Shown: piece after piece, positions 16,423 to 24,576 of the stretch
How positions within the stretch are numbered: the stretch's first letter is position 1
Layout: each line of letters opens with the position of its first letter
Origin: Streptomyces sp. XY006
Lineage (GTDB): Bacteria; Actinomycetota; Actinomycetes; Streptomycetales; Streptomycetaceae
Direction of reading: 5' to 3'
Assembly: GCF_002237655.1 (NCBI RefSeq)
Contig: NZ_NOKT01000013.1
Coordinates: 62,001-126,000, forward strand
DNA length: 64,000 nt
Made by a program: the position numbers and the translations under genes
Notes under the pieces: generated by a model
Seen by the model: only the letters and a program-made list of their open reading frames with translations
Databases searched by the model: none
Told to the model about the DNA's origin: nothing

Positions 16423-17084
16423 TGCGTATCGTCCTCGTCGGGCCGCCGGGTGCCGGTAAGGGAACGCAGGCCGCGTTCCTGGCCAAGAACCTGTCGATCC
16501 CGCACATCTCCACGGGCGACCTGTTCCGGGCCAACATCAGCCGGCAGACGGAACTCGGCAAACTGGCGAAGTCCTACATGGACGCGGGCAACCTCGTGCC
16601 CGACGAGGTCACCATCGCCATGGCGAAGGACCGCATGGAGCAGCCGGACGCCGTGAACGGTTTCCTGCTGGACGGCTTCCCGCGCAACGTCTCCCAGGCC
16701 GAGGCGCTCGACGAGCTGCTGGAGTCCGAGGGCATGCAGCTCGACGCGGTGCTCGACCTGGAGGTCCCCGAGGACGAGGTGGTCAAGCGGATCGCCGGCC
16801 GCCGCGTCTGCCGCAACGAGTCGGCGCACGTCTTCCACGTGACGTACAAGCCGCCGGCCAAGGAAGGCGTCTGCGACGTCTGCGGCGGCGAGCTCTACCA
16901 GCGGGACGACGACTCCGAGGAGACCGTCCGCAAGCGGCTGGAGGTCTACCACACCCAGACCGAGCCGATCATCGACTACTACAAGGCCCAGGGCCTGGTG
17001 GTCACGATCCCGGCCCTCGGCAAGGTGGAGGACGTCACGGCGCGCGCCATGGAGGCGCTCAAGCGCGTCGTGGACGACAAGTAG
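16422..17084 (+). CDS. adk: Adenylate kinase
   Basis: 220 residues. The enzyme interconverts 2 ADP with ATP and AMP in the cytoplasm. The P-loop GPPGAGKGT is at about residues 7-15, the AMP-site motif STGDLFRANI follows, then LDGFPRNVSQAEAL. The LID domain has C...H (CRNESAH) followed by CDVC, so Cys/His ligands for a structural metal are plausible though the pattern differs from the classical CxxC-CxxC. The ATG overlaps the secY stop. A terminator-like hairpin (17104-17130) follows. Confidence 0.99.
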   Translation: MRIVLVGPPGAGKGTQAAFLAKNLSIPHISTGDLFRANISRQTELGKLAKSYMDAGNLVPDEVTIAMAKDRMEQPDAVNGFLLDGFPRNVSQAEALDELLESEGMQLDAVLDLEVPEDEVVKRIAGRRVCRNESAHVFHVTYKPPAKEGVCDVCGGELYQRDDDSEETVRKRLEVYHTQTEPIIDYYKAQGLVVTIPALGKVEDVTARAMEALKRVVDDK

Positions 17085-17103
17085 TCGTTCGTACGCAGCT
17101 ACG

Positions 17104-17130
17104 GCCGCGGTTCCCCTCGGGGGCCGCGGC
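17104..17130 (+). terminator. Hairpin after adk
   Basis: GCCGCGG at 17104-17110 pairs with CCGCGGC at 17124-17130, extended by an inner CCCC/GGGG after a TT bulge, with a 3-nt loop. The following TGCTGTGTGG is only weakly T-rich. A possible -10 (TATCGT, 17162-17167) for map lies downstream. Confidence 0.55.
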
Positions 17131-17214
17131 TGCTGTGTGGGCGGGGTCCCCGCCCGGCCCCGTATCGTTGAAGACGTTCACCGTCGCCGAAGGTCCAGAA
17201 AGGCCGTAGCCCCC

Positions 17215-18051
17215 ATGGTGCAGATCAAGAGCCCCGAGCAGATCGCCAAGATGCGTGAGGCGGGGCTGGTCGTCGCCGCCATTCACGCGGCGACCCGTGA
17301 GGCCGCCGTCCCCGGGGCCACCACCAGGGATCTGGACCAGGTCGCCCGCAAGGTGCTCGCCGAGCACGACGCCAAGCCGAACTTCCTCGGCTACGGCGGC
17401 TTCCCCGCGACCATCTGCACGTCGGTGAACGAGGTCGTGGTCCACGGCATCCCCTCCGACGACGTCGTCCTCAAGGACGGGGACGTCATCTCCATCGACT
17501 GCGGCGCGATCATCGACGGCTGGCACGGCGACGCGGCCTTCACGGCCTTCGTCGGCTCCGGTCACGCCCCGGAGCTGATCGAGCTCTCCCGGGTGACCGA
17601 GGAGTCGATGTGGGCCGGCATCGCCGCCATGAAGCAGGGCAACCGGCTGGTCGACATCTCCCGGGCGATCGAGACGTACATCCGCCGGCAGCCCAAGCCG
17701 GGCGGCGGCAAGTACGGGATCATCGAGGACTACGGCGGGCACGGCATCGGCACCGAGATGCACATGGACCCGCACCTGCTGAACTACGTCGACCGCCGGC
17801 GCGGCAAGGGGCCGAAGCTGGTGCCCGGGTTCTGCCTCGCGATCGAGCCGATGGTGTCGCTGGGGACGCCGCGCACGGAGGTCCTGGAGGACGACTGGAC
17901 GGTCGTCACCACGGACGGCACGTGGTCGTCGCACTGGGAGCACTCGGTCGCGCTGACCGAGCAGGGGCCGCTGGTGCTGACGGCTCCCGACGGGGGCAAG
18001 GCGAAGCTCGCCGAGATGGGGATCCAGGCCGCGCCGGATCCGCTGGGCTGA
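17215..18051 (+). CDS. map: Type I methionine aminopeptidase
   Basis: 278 residues from the ATG at 17215 (MVQIKSPEQIAKMREAGLVV); a GTG one codon later is also possible, and an upstream ATG at 17137 lacks homologous sequence. The enzyme removes initiator methionine from nascent proteins. All five metal ligands are in recognisable motifs: SIDCGAIIDGWHGDAAFT (two Asp), GGHGIGTEMH (His), AIEPM (Glu) and WEHSVALTEQGP (Glu). It follows adk as in most bacteria. Its 3' flank carries one copy of a dispersed GC-rich repeat. Confidence 0.97.
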   Translation: MVQIKSPEQIAKMREAGLVVAAIHAATREAAVPGATTRDLDQVARKVLAEHDAKPNFLGYGGFPATICTSVNEVVVHGIPSDDVVLKDGDVISIDCGAIIDGWHGDAAFTAFVGSGHAPELIELSRVTEESMWAGIAAMKQGNRLVDISRAIETYIRRQPKPGGGKYGIIEDYGGHGIGTEMHMDPHLLNYVDRRRGKGPKLVPGFCLAIEPMVSLGTPRTEVLEDDWTVVTTDGTWSSHWEHSVALTEQGPLVLTAPDGGKAKLAEMGIQAAPDPLG

Positions 18052-18084
18052 GCGTCGTCCGCGACCGCGCGCCCGGTGGGGCCG

Positions 18085-18118
18085 GTCGCGCGGTACCCCG
18101 CGCCCCTGACGGGGCGCG
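18085..18118 (+). repeat. Dispersed GC-rich repeat, copy A (variant)
   Basis: Matches the 23-bp core found downstream of rpoA, rplQ and glmM (GCGCAGTTCCCCGCGCCCCT type) with two differences. Together with the downstream bases it folds into an 8-bp CGCGCCCC/GGGGCGCG hairpin at 18099-18118 and could act as a terminator after map. Confidence 0.6.
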
Positions 18119-18151
18119 TAAAGATCTGGCCGGTGGGGCAGACTCTCTCGA

Positions 18152-18181
18152 TTCGTGTTTCCGAGGGGCCTGACGTAGACT
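18152..18181 (+). promoter_or_regulatory. Putative infA promoter
   Basis: TTCGTG at 18152-18157, an 18-nt spacer, TAGACT at 18176-18181. The -10 fits the Streptomyces HrdB pattern; the -35 is moderate. It lies about 80 nt ahead of infA. Confidence 0.4.
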
Positions 18182-18262
18182 GACTCGTCGGCTCTTGTGT
18201 ACCCGCATGCCTGCATGCGATCGCACGGAGTCGATCAAGGTAGTCGATTCGAAGGGCGAAGC

Positions 18263-18484
18263 GTGGCCAAGAAGCAAGGTGCCATCGAGATCGAGGGCAC
18301 TGTCGTCGAGTCTCTTCCGAACGCCATGTTCAAGGTCGAGCTCCAGAACGGCCACCAGGTCCTGGCACACATCAGCGGCAAGATGCGTATGCACTACATC
18401 CGCATCCTCCCTGACGACCGGGTCGTGGTGGAGCTGTCTCCGTACGACCTGACCCGTGGCCGGATCGTCTACCGCTACAAGTAG
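18263..18484 (+). CDS. infA: Translation initiation factor IF-1
   Basis: 73 residues from GTG at 18263 (MAKKQGAIEIEGTVVESLPN), preceded by GAAGGG. An upstream ATG at 18197 would add 22 residues without family resemblance. IF-1 is a single OB-fold that occupies the 30S A site during initiation. The motif VLAHISGKMRMHYIRILPDD and the C-terminal DLTRGRIVYRYK are intact. rpmJ follows after 66 nt, the normal alpha-operon order. Confidence 0.98.
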   Translation: MAKKQGAIEIEGTVVESLPNAMFKVELQNGHQVLAHISGKMRMHYIRILPDDRVVVELSPYDLTRGRIVYRYK

Positions 18485-18550
18485 ATCTTGCCTGTGTCCC
18501 GGCGCCTCGTGCGTCCGGGCTGCCGGCACTGACCCGGAGAACCTCACCCC

Positions 18551-18664
18551 ATGAAGGTCAAGCCGAGCGTCAAGAAGATCTGCGACAAGTGCAGGGTGAT
18601 CCGCCGTCACGGCAGGGTCATGGTCATCTGCGAGAACCCGCGCCACAAGCAGCGCCAGGGCTGA
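18551..18664 (+). CDS. rpmJ: 50S ribosomal protein L36, zinc-binding type
   Basis: 37 residues, starting MKVKPSVKKICDKCRVIRRH. L36 is the smallest ribosomal protein and binds one zinc ion through C11, C14, C27 and H32 (CDKC, IC, PRHK), all present, so this is the C+ form. It lies between infA and rpsM, the fixed position in bacteria. Its size is below most ORF-calling limits but family identity is unmistakable. Confidence 0.98.
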   Translation: MKVKPSVKKICDKCRVIRRHGRVMVICENPRHKQRQG

Positions 18665-18856
18665 CGCACGACCGATCCCTCTGCATCCATCGCAGAGATT
18701 CGCGCGACGCAAGCTGAATAGTTCATACGCAGGACCCAGGCGGACACGCGCCGCCTGACACCCCCGGTCGGAGGCCGGGGACCCAGTTCGTACCTGGTAC
18801 GGCGGCTGGGAGCCGGTTCCTGCGGAAGACCTCCGTCAAGTAACTGGAGCCATTGA

Positions 18857-19237
18857 ATGGCACGCGTTTCCGGTGTTGACATCCCGCGCGAAAAGCGCGT
18901 GGAGATCGCCCTCACCTACGTGTTCGGCATCGGCCGGACCCTCTCGCAGCAGACGCTGGCCGCCACCGGCGTCGACCCGAACACCCGCGTTCGCGACCTC
19001 TCCGAGGAGCAGCTCGTCGCGATCCGCGAGTACGTCGACAACAACATCAAGACCGAGGGTGACCTCCGTCGTGAGATCCAGGCCGACATCCGCCGCAAGG
19101 TGGAGATCGGTACCTACCAGGGTCTGCGCCACCGTCGTGGTCTGCCCGTCCGCGGTCAGCGCACCAGCACCAACGCGCGTACCCGCAAGGGCCCGCGTCG
19201 CGCCATCGCCGGCAAGAAGAAGCCGGGCAAGAAGTAG
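18857..19237 (+). CDS. rpsM: 30S ribosomal protein S13
   Basis: 126 residues (MARVSGVDIPREKRVEIALT). S13 is in the 30S head, contacts S19, L5 and the P-site tRNA. The helix-two-turn-helix signature and LRHRRGLPVRGQRTSTNART at about residues 91-110, followed by the basic tail RRAIAGKKKPGKK, are present. It is preceded by a 192-nt spacer with GC-rich inverted repeats (18762-18780) and a CTGGAGCC ribosome site. Confidence 0.99.
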   Translation: MARVSGVDIPREKRVEIALTYVFGIGRTLSQQTLAATGVDPNTRVRDLSEEQLVAIREYVDNNIKTEGDLRREIQADIRRKVEIGTYQGLRHRRGLPVRGQRTSTNARTRKGPRRAIAGKKKPGKK

Positions 19238-19301
19238 TCCACAGCGGACGCCTGTCCACGGTCTTCGCTGTAGGACCGACCACCTCCCGTAGGAGTTATA
19301 G

Positions 19302-19706
19302 ATGCCCCCCAAGGGTCGTCAGGGCGCTGCCAAGAAGGTGCGCCGCAAGGAAAAGAAGAACGTCGCTCACGGCCACGCGCACATCAAGAGCACGTTCAAC
19401 AACACGATCGTCTCGATCACGGACCCGTCCGGCAACGTGATCTCCTGGGCCTCCGCCGGCCACGTCGGCTTCAAGGGCTCCCGGAAGTCCACGCCGTTCG
19501 CCGCGCAGATGGCCGCCGAGTCGGCTGCCCGCCGCGCCCAGGAGCACGGCATGCGCAAGGTCGACGTGTTCGTGAAGGGCCCGGGTTCCGGTCGTGAGAC
19601 CGCGATCCGCTCCCTGCAGGCCACGGGCCTCGAGGTCGGCTCCATCCAGGACGTCACCCCGACCCCGCACAACGGCTGCCGTCCGCCGAAGCGCCGCCGC
19701 GTCTGA
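19302..19706 (+). CDS. rpsK: 30S ribosomal protein S11
   Basis: 134 residues. S11 lines the 30S platform near the E site. The conserved core HIKSTFNNTIVSITDPSGNV and the signature SIQDVTPTPHNGCRPPKRRR (final 20 or so residues) are complete. A TAGGAG site lies just before the ATG. The next gene is rpoA: rpsD, which stands between rpsK and rpoA in many bacteria, is absent here, as in other streptomycetes. Confidence 0.99.
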   Translation: MPPKGRQGAAKKVRRKEKKNVAHGHAHIKSTFNNTIVSITDPSGNVISWASAGHVGFKGSRKSTPFAAQMAAESAARRAQEHGMRKVDVFVKGPGSGRETAIRSLQATGLEVGSIQDVTPTPHNGCRPPKRRRV

Positions 19707-19755
19707 CGCCTGCGCTTCTAGGGCTAGCTGTGCCTCCGGGCTTTTCGGCCGGGGG

Positions 19756-19820
19756 TGTGGGGGTTGTCCCCCACATGTAACAGCCGGGCGGTACGGCTCC
19801 GTAAAAGGGCCGTATCGCCC
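19756..19820 (+). other. Two hairpins in the rpoA leader
   Basis: First, TGTGGGGG/CCCCCACA (19756-19775, TTGT loop). Second, GGGCGGTACGGC at 19786-19797 pairs with GCCGTATCGCCC at 19809-19820 (12 bp, one wobble, 11-nt loop). They lie about 95-155 nt ahead of rpoA and may regulate or process the alpha-operon RNA. Confidence 0.5.
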
Positions 19821-19912
19821 GTACCCTTGCAGTACCCGCCTCTTCCAGCCGGAGGCGGTTCACGTCGGGCGTCAAATAGCGGGCGCCCACGACTGAAGGA
19901 TCTGATCCACAC

Positions 19913-20935
19913 ATGCTGATCGCTCAGCGTCCCTCGTTGACCGAAGAGGTCGTCGACGAATTCCGCTCCCGGTTCGTGATCGAGCCGCTGGAGCCGGGCT
20001 TCGGTTACACCCTCGGCAACTCCCTGCGCCGGACCCTCCTGTCCTCGATCCCGGGTGCGGCGGTCACGTCCATCCGCATCGACGGCGTCCTGCACGAGTT
20101 CACCACCGTGCCGGGTGTCAAGGAGGACGTCACCGACCTGATCCTCAACATCAAGCAGCTGGTCGTCTCCTCGGAGCACGACGAGCCGGTCGTGATGTAC
20201 CTGCGCAAGCAGGGCCCGGGTCTGGTCACCGCCGCCGACATCGCGCCCCCGGCCGGTGTCGAGGTGCACAACCCCGACCTCGTCCTCGCCACGCTCAACG
20301 GCAAGGGCAAGCTGGAGATGGAGCTCACGGTCGAGCGCGGCCGCGGTTACGTCTCCGCTGTGCAGAACAAGCAGGTCGGCCAGGAGATCGGCCGCATCCC
20401 GGTCGACTCGATCTACTCGCCGGTGCTCAAGGTCACGTACAAGGTCGAGGCCACGCGTGTCGAGCAGCGGACCGACTTCGACAAGCTGATCGTCGACGTC
20501 GAGACCAAGCAGGCGATGCGTCCCCGTGACGCCATGGCCTCCGCCGGCAAGACGCTGGTCGAGCTGTTCGGTCTCGCCCGCGAGCTGAACATCGACGCCG
20601 AGGGCATCGACATGGGTCCGTCCCCGACGGACGCCGCCCTGGCCGCCGATCTGGCGCTGCCGATCGAGGAGCTGGAGCTCACGGTCCGCTCCTACAACTG
20701 CCTCAAGCGCGAGGGCATCCACTCCGTGGGTGAGCTCGTGGCGCGTTCCGAGGCGGACCTGCTCGACATCCGCAACTTCGGTGCGAAGTCGATCGACGAG
20801 GTCAAGGCGAAGCTGGCCGGCATGGGCCTGGCCCTGAAGGACAGCCCGCCCGGATTCGACCCGACCGCCGCCGCGGACGCGTTCGGTGCCGATGACGACG
20901 CTGACGCCGGTTTCGTGGAGACCGAGCAGTACTGA
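19913..20935 (+). CDS. rpoA: RNA polymerase alpha subunit
   Basis: 340 residues. Alpha dimerises to nucleate RNA polymerase assembly; its N-terminal domain carries TLGNSLRRTLLSSIPGAAVT (about residues 31-50), the dimer and beta-contact region, and the C-terminal domain (from about 240) contains LTVRSYNCLKREGIHSVGEL, including the arginine that binds UP elements. A flexible acidic tail (FGADDDADAGFVETEQY) ends the protein. ATG start with GATCTGATCC ahead; no good Shine-Dalgarno site is seen. Confidence 0.99.
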   Translation: MLIAQRPSLTEEVVDEFRSRFVIEPLEPGFGYTLGNSLRRTLLSSIPGAAVTSIRIDGVLHEFTTVPGVKEDVTDLILNIKQLVVSSEHDEPVVMYLRKQGPGLVTAADIAPPAGVEVHNPDLVLATLNGKGKLEMELTVERGRGYVSAVQNKQVGQEIGRIPVDSIYSPVLKVTYKVEATRVEQRTDFDKLIVDVETKQAMRPRDAMASAGKTLVELFGLARELNIDAEGIDMGPSPTDAALAADLALPIEELELTVRSYNCLKREGIHSVGELVARSEADLLDIRNFGAKSIDEVKAKLAGMGLALKDSPPGFDPTAAADAFGADDDADAGFVETEQY

Positions 20936-20960
20936 TTCGGCTGCCGGTCCGTTGTGGCTG

Positions 20961-21024
20961 GTCGCGCAGTTCCCCGCGCCCCTTCGGGGCGCGGATCCTC
21001 CGGGGCGTCGAAAGGCGCCCCGGA
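20961..21024 (+). repeat. Dispersed repeat copy B with paired hairpins after rpoA
   Basis: The 23-bp repeat core lies at 20961-20983. With its downstream bases it forms a 9-bp CCGCGCCCC/GGGGCGCGG hairpin (20974-20994, TTC loop). A second hairpin, TCCGGGGCG/CGCCCCGGA, follows at 20999-21024. The pair could attenuate read-through into rplQ. Confidence 0.65.
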
Positions 21025-21102
21025 TCTCCGACAGGCGACCGCCTGCTCGGATACTGACCCCGGTACCTGACACGGCCGGGGCAGACACCTAGGAGAAACA
21101 CC

Positions 21103-21609
21103 ATGCCGAAGCCCACCAAGGGTGCCCGTCTGGGCGGCAGCGCCGCGCACGAGAAGCTGATGCTCGCGAACCTCGCGAAGTCGCTGTTCGAGCACGGTCG
21201 GATCACCACCACCGAGGCGAAGGCGCGCAAGCTGCGTCCGTACGCCGAGCGTCTGGTCACCAAGGCGAAGAAGGGCGACCTTCACAACCGCCGTCAGGTG
21301 CTCCAGGTCATCACGGACAAGAGCATCGTCCACACGCTCTTCACCGAGATCGGCCCGCGCTACGAGAACCGTCCGGGTGGCTACACCCGCATCACCAAGA
21401 TCGGTAACCGCCGTGGCGACAACGCGCCCATGGCCGTCATCGAGCTGGTCGAGGCGCTGACGGTGGCGCAGGAGGCGACCGGCGAGGCCGAGGCCGCGAC
21501 CAAGCGCGCGGTCAAGGAAGACGCCCTCAAGAAGGACGAGGCCGTCGAGGCCAAGTCCGACGAGGCCGCCGAGGCCGAGGCTCCCGCCGAGGAGTCGAAG
21601 GACGCGTAA
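21103..21609 (+). CDS. rplQ: 50S ribosomal protein L17, with acidic C-terminal tail
   Basis: 168 residues, about 40 longer than E. coli L17. The core (MPKPTKGARLGGSAAHEKLM ... RPGGYTRITKIGNRRGDNAP) ends near residue 125; the rest is a Glu/Ala/Lys-rich tail (AEAEAPAEESKDA) typical of actinomycetes. L17 lies at the tunnel exit side of the 50S subunit. An AGGAG site precedes the ATG. It is the last gene of the superoperon: a strong terminator follows. Confidence 0.99.
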   Translation: MPKPTKGARLGGSAAHEKLMLANLAKSLFEHGRITTTEAKARKLRPYAERLVTKAKKGDLHNRRQVLQVITDKSIVHTLFTEIGPRYENRPGGYTRITKIGNRRGDNAPMAVIELVEALTVAQEATGEAEAATKRAVKEDALKKDEAVEAKSDEAAEAEAPAEESKDA

Positions 21610-21658
21610 GCGTTCTGCCGGGGGCTGTGCGTCGGCGGCCGCGGGTTCGTGGTGGCTT

Positions 21659-21681
21659 GTCGCGCAGTTCCCCGCGCCCCT
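21659..21681 (+). repeat. Dispersed GC-rich repeat, copy C
   Basis: Exact copy of the 23-bp core also present at 20961-20983 and 26678-26700; it shares an extra upstream TGGCTT with the copy after glmM. It lies between rplQ and the main terminator. Confidence 0.7.
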
Positions 21682-21693
21682 GAGGGCGTTGTT

Positions 21694-21732
21694 GGCGGGC
21701 CCGTTCCCTTTCGAGGGGGCGGGCCCGTCTTT
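21694..21732 (+). terminator. Rho-independent-type terminator after rplQ
   Basis: Left arm CGGGCCCGTTCCC (21696-21708) pairs with GGGGGCGGGCCCG (21715-21727), 13 bp with two wobble pairs and a TTTCGA loop, followed by TCTTTCG. This is the most convincing end of the ribosomal superoperon. Confidence 0.8.
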
Positions 21733-21755
21733 CGTGTGGGTGAGAGGATCCAGGG

Positions 21756-22613
21756 GTGAGTGAGGAAGCAGCACCCGGTCACGTCCGCGTACGGCTCGAC
21801 CTGTCGTACGACGGCACCGAGTTCTCCGGGTGGGCCAAGCAGGCCGGGGGGCGGCGGACCGTGCAGGGGGAGATCGAGGACGCCCTGCGCACGGTCACGC
21901 GGTCCGGGGAGACCACCTACGAGCTGACCGTGGCCGGCCGTACCGACGCCGGGGTGCACGCCCGGGGGCAGGTGGCCCATGTCGACCTGCCGGAGGACGT
22001 CTGGCGTGAGCACCATCAGAAGCTGCTCAAGCGGCTCGCCGGGCGGCTGCCGCGGGACGTGCGGGTCTGGGCCCTCAGGGAGGCGCCCAGCGGGTTCAAC
22101 GCCCGGTTCTCGGCGGTGTGGAGGCGGTACGCCTACCGCGTCACCGACAACCCCGGCGGCGTCGACCCGCTGCTGCGCAACCACGTGCTGTGGCACGACT
22201 GGCCGCTCGACGTGGACGCCATGAACGAGGCCGCCCGCGGGCTGCTGGGCGAGCACGACTTCGCCGCCTACTGCAAGAAGCGGGAGGGGGCCACCACCAT
22301 CCGCACGCTGCAGGAGCTGAGCCTGGTGCGCGGCGGGGACGGGATCATCACGGCCACCGTGCGGGCCGACGCCTTCTGCCACAACATGGTGCGCTCGCTC
22401 ATCGGGGCGCTGCTGTTCGTGGGCGACGGGCACCGGCCGCCGGACTGGCCCGCGAAGGTGCTGGCGGCCGGGGTGCGCGACTCCGCGGTGCACGTCGTCC
22501 GGCCGCACGGGCTGACGCTGGAGGAAGTCGGCTACCCGGCCGACGAGTTGCTCGCCGCGCGCAGCAAGGAGGCGCGGAACAAGCGGTCGTTGCCGTCGGC
22601 CGGGTGCTGCTGA
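21756..22613 (+). CDS. truA: tRNA pseudouridine(38-40) synthase TruA
   Basis: 285 residues from GTG. TruA converts uridines 38-40 of the tRNA anticodon arm to pseudouridine. The catalytic aspartate lies in AGRTDAGVHARGQVAHVDL (about residues 55-75) and the second-half signature FCHNMVRSLIGALLFVGDGH is present. It follows rplQ as in most streptomycetes, but a terminator lies between them, so it probably has its own promoter in the 24-nt interval or depends on read-through. It converges with the next gene, whose stop is 8 nt away. Confidence 0.97.
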   Translation: MSEEAAPGHVRVRLDLSYDGTEFSGWAKQAGGRRTVQGEIEDALRTVTRSGETTYELTVAGRTDAGVHARGQVAHVDLPEDVWREHHQKLLKRLAGRLPRDVRVWALREAPSGFNARFSAVWRRYAYRVTDNPGGVDPLLRNHVLWHDWPLDVDAMNEAARGLLGEHDFAAYCKKREGATTIRTLQELSLVRGGDGIITATVRADAFCHNMVRSLIGALLFVGDGHRPPDWPAKVLAAGVRDSAVHVVRPHGLTLEEVGYPADELLAARSKEARNKRSLPSAGCC

Positions 22614-22620
22614 GCCCGGG

Positions 22621-23490
22621 CTACTCGTTCGCCGCGGCCGAGGCCTGGGCCTCGCCGCGGCGGCGGATCTGATTGAACGTGAACTGCTGGAGGTCGTCGC
22701 TGGTGCGGAAGACCGCGGTGTCCTTCGTGGTGACGTCCTTGCCGCTGGTGAAGCCCGCGTTGGCGAAGTAGGCGTAGCGGCCGTAGGAGTTGCTCGTCGT
22801 GTTGCAGATGGCGGACTCGCAGAAGCCCTTCACGCCACCGCCGGAGAGCGACTTGACGAAGCTCTTCTTGTCGGTCTGGCCCTTGGCCTTGAGCGCCTGG
22901 GCCTCGGTGTCGAAGACCGCCACGCCCATGGTGATCGCGATGCCGCCCTTGACGTACGTCACCCGTATCAGGCGCGTGCAGTCGTTGGCGGTGAGGACCT
23001 TGGAGAGGGTGCCGCCGGCGGCCGAGGCGCAGTTGCGCGTGTCGGCGGTGGGGCCCTTCTTGTAGACGGTGTCGCCCATCGTCAGCTGCGTGCCCGGGAA
23101 GAGCGTCTCCGGGCTGAGCGGGGCCTTGTCCTTCTTCGCGCCGGCGATGAAGTCCTTCGGGTCCAGCGGGGGAGGGGCGCTGGTCGGCGCGAACGACGGG
23201 GCCGAGGCCGTGCCGCTGGGGATGTCCGCCGAGGGCAGGGCGGCCGGGCTGTTGGTGCGGCCTTCGCCGTCGGCCGAGACCACGGCCACCGCGACGGCGG
23301 TGCCGATCGCGACCGTGGCGAGCGCGCCGCCGCCGACGAGCAGCAGGCGGCGCCGCTTGTTGCGGGCCTCGGAGGCTTCAGCGAGCGCTGCCCAGTCCGG
23401 GGACTGGCCGCCCCCGCTGTTCCAGGGCTGCTGCGACTGCGGTTTCCAGGGATCCCACTGGGACTGAGGTCCCCCCTGCCCAAAGCTCAT
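22621..23490 (-). CDS. Membrane-anchored protein of unknown function
   Basis: 289 residues from the ATG at 23490 (MSFGQGGPQSQWDPWKPQSQ); an in-frame ATG at 23499 would add three residues, and neither start has a clear ribosome site. A Gln/Pro/Trp-rich cytoplasmic N-terminus is followed by KRRR and one membrane segment (about residues 48-70), then an extracytoplasmic domain with four cysteines (NCASAA, NDCTRL, GFCESAICN) that could form two disulphides. I do not recognise the family. Proteins of this layout are common in Streptomyces. It converges with truA. Confidence 0.8.
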   Translation of the reverse strand: MSFGQGGPQSQWDPWKPQSQQPWNSGGGQSPDWAALAEASEARNKRRRLLLVGGGALATVAIGTAVAVAVVSADGEGRTNSPAALPSADIPSGTASAPSFAPTSAPPPLDPKDFIAGAKKDKAPLSPETLFPGTQLTMGDTVYKKGPTADTRNCASAAGGTLSKVLTANDCTRLIRVTYVKGGIAITMGVAVFDTEAQALKAKGQTDKKSFVKSLSGGGVKGFCESAICNTTSNSYGRYAYFANAGFTSGKDVTTKDTAVFRTSDDLQQFTFNQIRRRGEAQASAAANE

Positions 23491-23564
23491 GGGGCGCATC
23501 TTAGACGGGACATGGGGCGTGCTGGTCCGCCCGGACGGGCCCCGCAGCCCCTAGCGTTCCTCCC

Positions 23565-23876
23565 ATGCGCACGGGCAAAGGCGACATCTGCGGGTGGTTG
23601 GGACGACTGCTGCTGGCCGTGGTGCTGCTGGTCTGTCTGTCGCTGTGGCCGGCCGCCGCGCTCGGGGTGTGGCCGTCCGTCCTGGTCGGGGCGGTGCGGG
23701 CGGGCCGCCGGGCGCGCGGGGGCGGCTCGGCGGTGCGGTGGTGCGCCGGACTGCTGGCCGATGTGGTGCTCTCGTCGGTGTTCCCGTACGTGCGGCCGGT
23801 GCGGCGGCGGACGCTGCGCAGGGTCGTGACGCTGTGTGCCGCGCTGTGCACGCCGGGGAGCCTCCGACGCCGGTGA
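23565..23876 (+). CDS. Small membrane protein, hypothetical
   Basis: 103 residues (MRTGKGDICGWLGRLLLAVV). One strongly hydrophobic stretch (about residues 11-45) and a second (60-75), with Arg-rich loops; no known family seen. The AUG is preceded by a C-rich stretch and no Shine-Dalgarno sequence. Codon position GC is compatible with coding but other frames here are open too, so it may be spurious. It lies divergently from the membrane-anchored gene and just upstream of the rplM promoter. Confidence 0.4.
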   Translation: MRTGKGDICGWLGRLLLAVVLLVCLSLWPAAALGVWPSVLVGAVRAGRRARGGGSAVRWCAGLLADVVLSSVFPYVRPVRRRTLRRVVTLCAALCTPGSLRRR

Positions 23877-23885
23877 TCCCGCGTT

Positions 23886-23914
23886 TTGACCCTTGTCGAA
23901 CACCCCGGTATTCT
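23886..23914 (+). promoter_or_regulatory. Putative rplM promoter P1
   Basis: TTGACC at 23886-23891, 17-nt spacer ending CCCCGG, TATTCT at 23909-23914. It closely resembles the S10-operon promoter at 4700-4727. A start near 23921 would give a leader of about 170 nt. Confidence 0.65.
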
Positions 23915-24003
23915 GCTTGTTCGTTGTGTATTGGCTTGCTCATTCTCACGGGACGGGCCCTTACACCGGTCCACCGGGCCGATGACCAGCGACCAGCACG
24001 CGG

Positions 24004-24031
24004 TTTGCGTCACCGCAGTGCGGTCTAGGCT
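24004..24031 (+). promoter_or_regulatory. Possible rplM promoter P2
   Basis: TTTGCG at 24004-24009, 16-nt spacer, TAGGCT at 24026-24031, about 55 nt ahead of the start codon. The -10 hexamer fits the Streptomyces pattern; the -35 is weak. Confidence 0.4.
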
Positions 24032-24090
24032 GTCGTGATCGTTTCGGTGACCTGTTCAGGACCATTCACTCGAAGCGAAGGCTACGAACC

Positions 24091-24534
24091 GTGCGTACGT
24101 ACAGCCCCAAGCCCGGCGATGTGACGCGCCAGTGGCACGTCATTGACGCTCAGGACGTCGTCCTGGGCCGTCTCGCCTCCACCGCAGCGACCCTTCTCCG
24201 GGGCAAGCACAAGCCGATCTACGCGCCGCACGTCGACGCTGGTGACTTCGTCATCATCATCAACGCCGACAAGGTGCACCTCTCCGGCAACAAGCGCACC
24301 CAGAAGATGGCGTACCGCCACTCCGGCTACCCGGGTGGTCTGCGCTCCGTCCGTTACGACGAGCTGCTCGACAAGAACCCCGAGAAGGCCATCGAGAAGG
24401 CCGTCAAGGGCATGCTCCCCAAGAACACTCTGGGCCGTCAGATGCTCTCGAAGCTGAAGGTCTACAAGGGTGACCAGCACCCGCACGGCGCGCAGCAGCC
24501 GCAGCCGTACGAGATCACCCAGGTCGCGCAGTAA
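24091..24534 (+). CDS. rplM: 50S ribosomal protein L13
   Basis: 147 residues from GTG at 24091 (MRTYSPKPGDVTRQWHVIDA). L13 is an early 50S assembly protein. The core VVLGRLASTAATLLRGKHKP (about residues 24-43) and KGMLPKNTLGRQMLSKLKVY are intact, length as in the family. It forms the usual two-gene operon with rpsI, which starts 42 nt downstream. Two candidate promoters precede it. Confidence 0.99.
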   Translation: MRTYSPKPGDVTRQWHVIDAQDVVLGRLASTAATLLRGKHKPIYAPHVDAGDFVIIINADKVHLSGNKRTQKMAYRHSGYPGGLRSVRYDELLDKNPEKAIEKAVKGMLPKNTLGRQMLSKLKVYKGDQHPHGAQQPQPYEITQVAQ

Positions 24535-24576
24535 GTCCGGCCACCCCCTAAGACTGAAGAGAATCTGAGGAGAATC

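Noticed and set aside
20961..20994. The hairpin after rpoA as a simple intrinsic terminator
   Set aside because: No T run follows and rplQ lies 79 nt downstream without another clear promoter, so complete termination is unlikely; it is reported as a repeat with hairpins.
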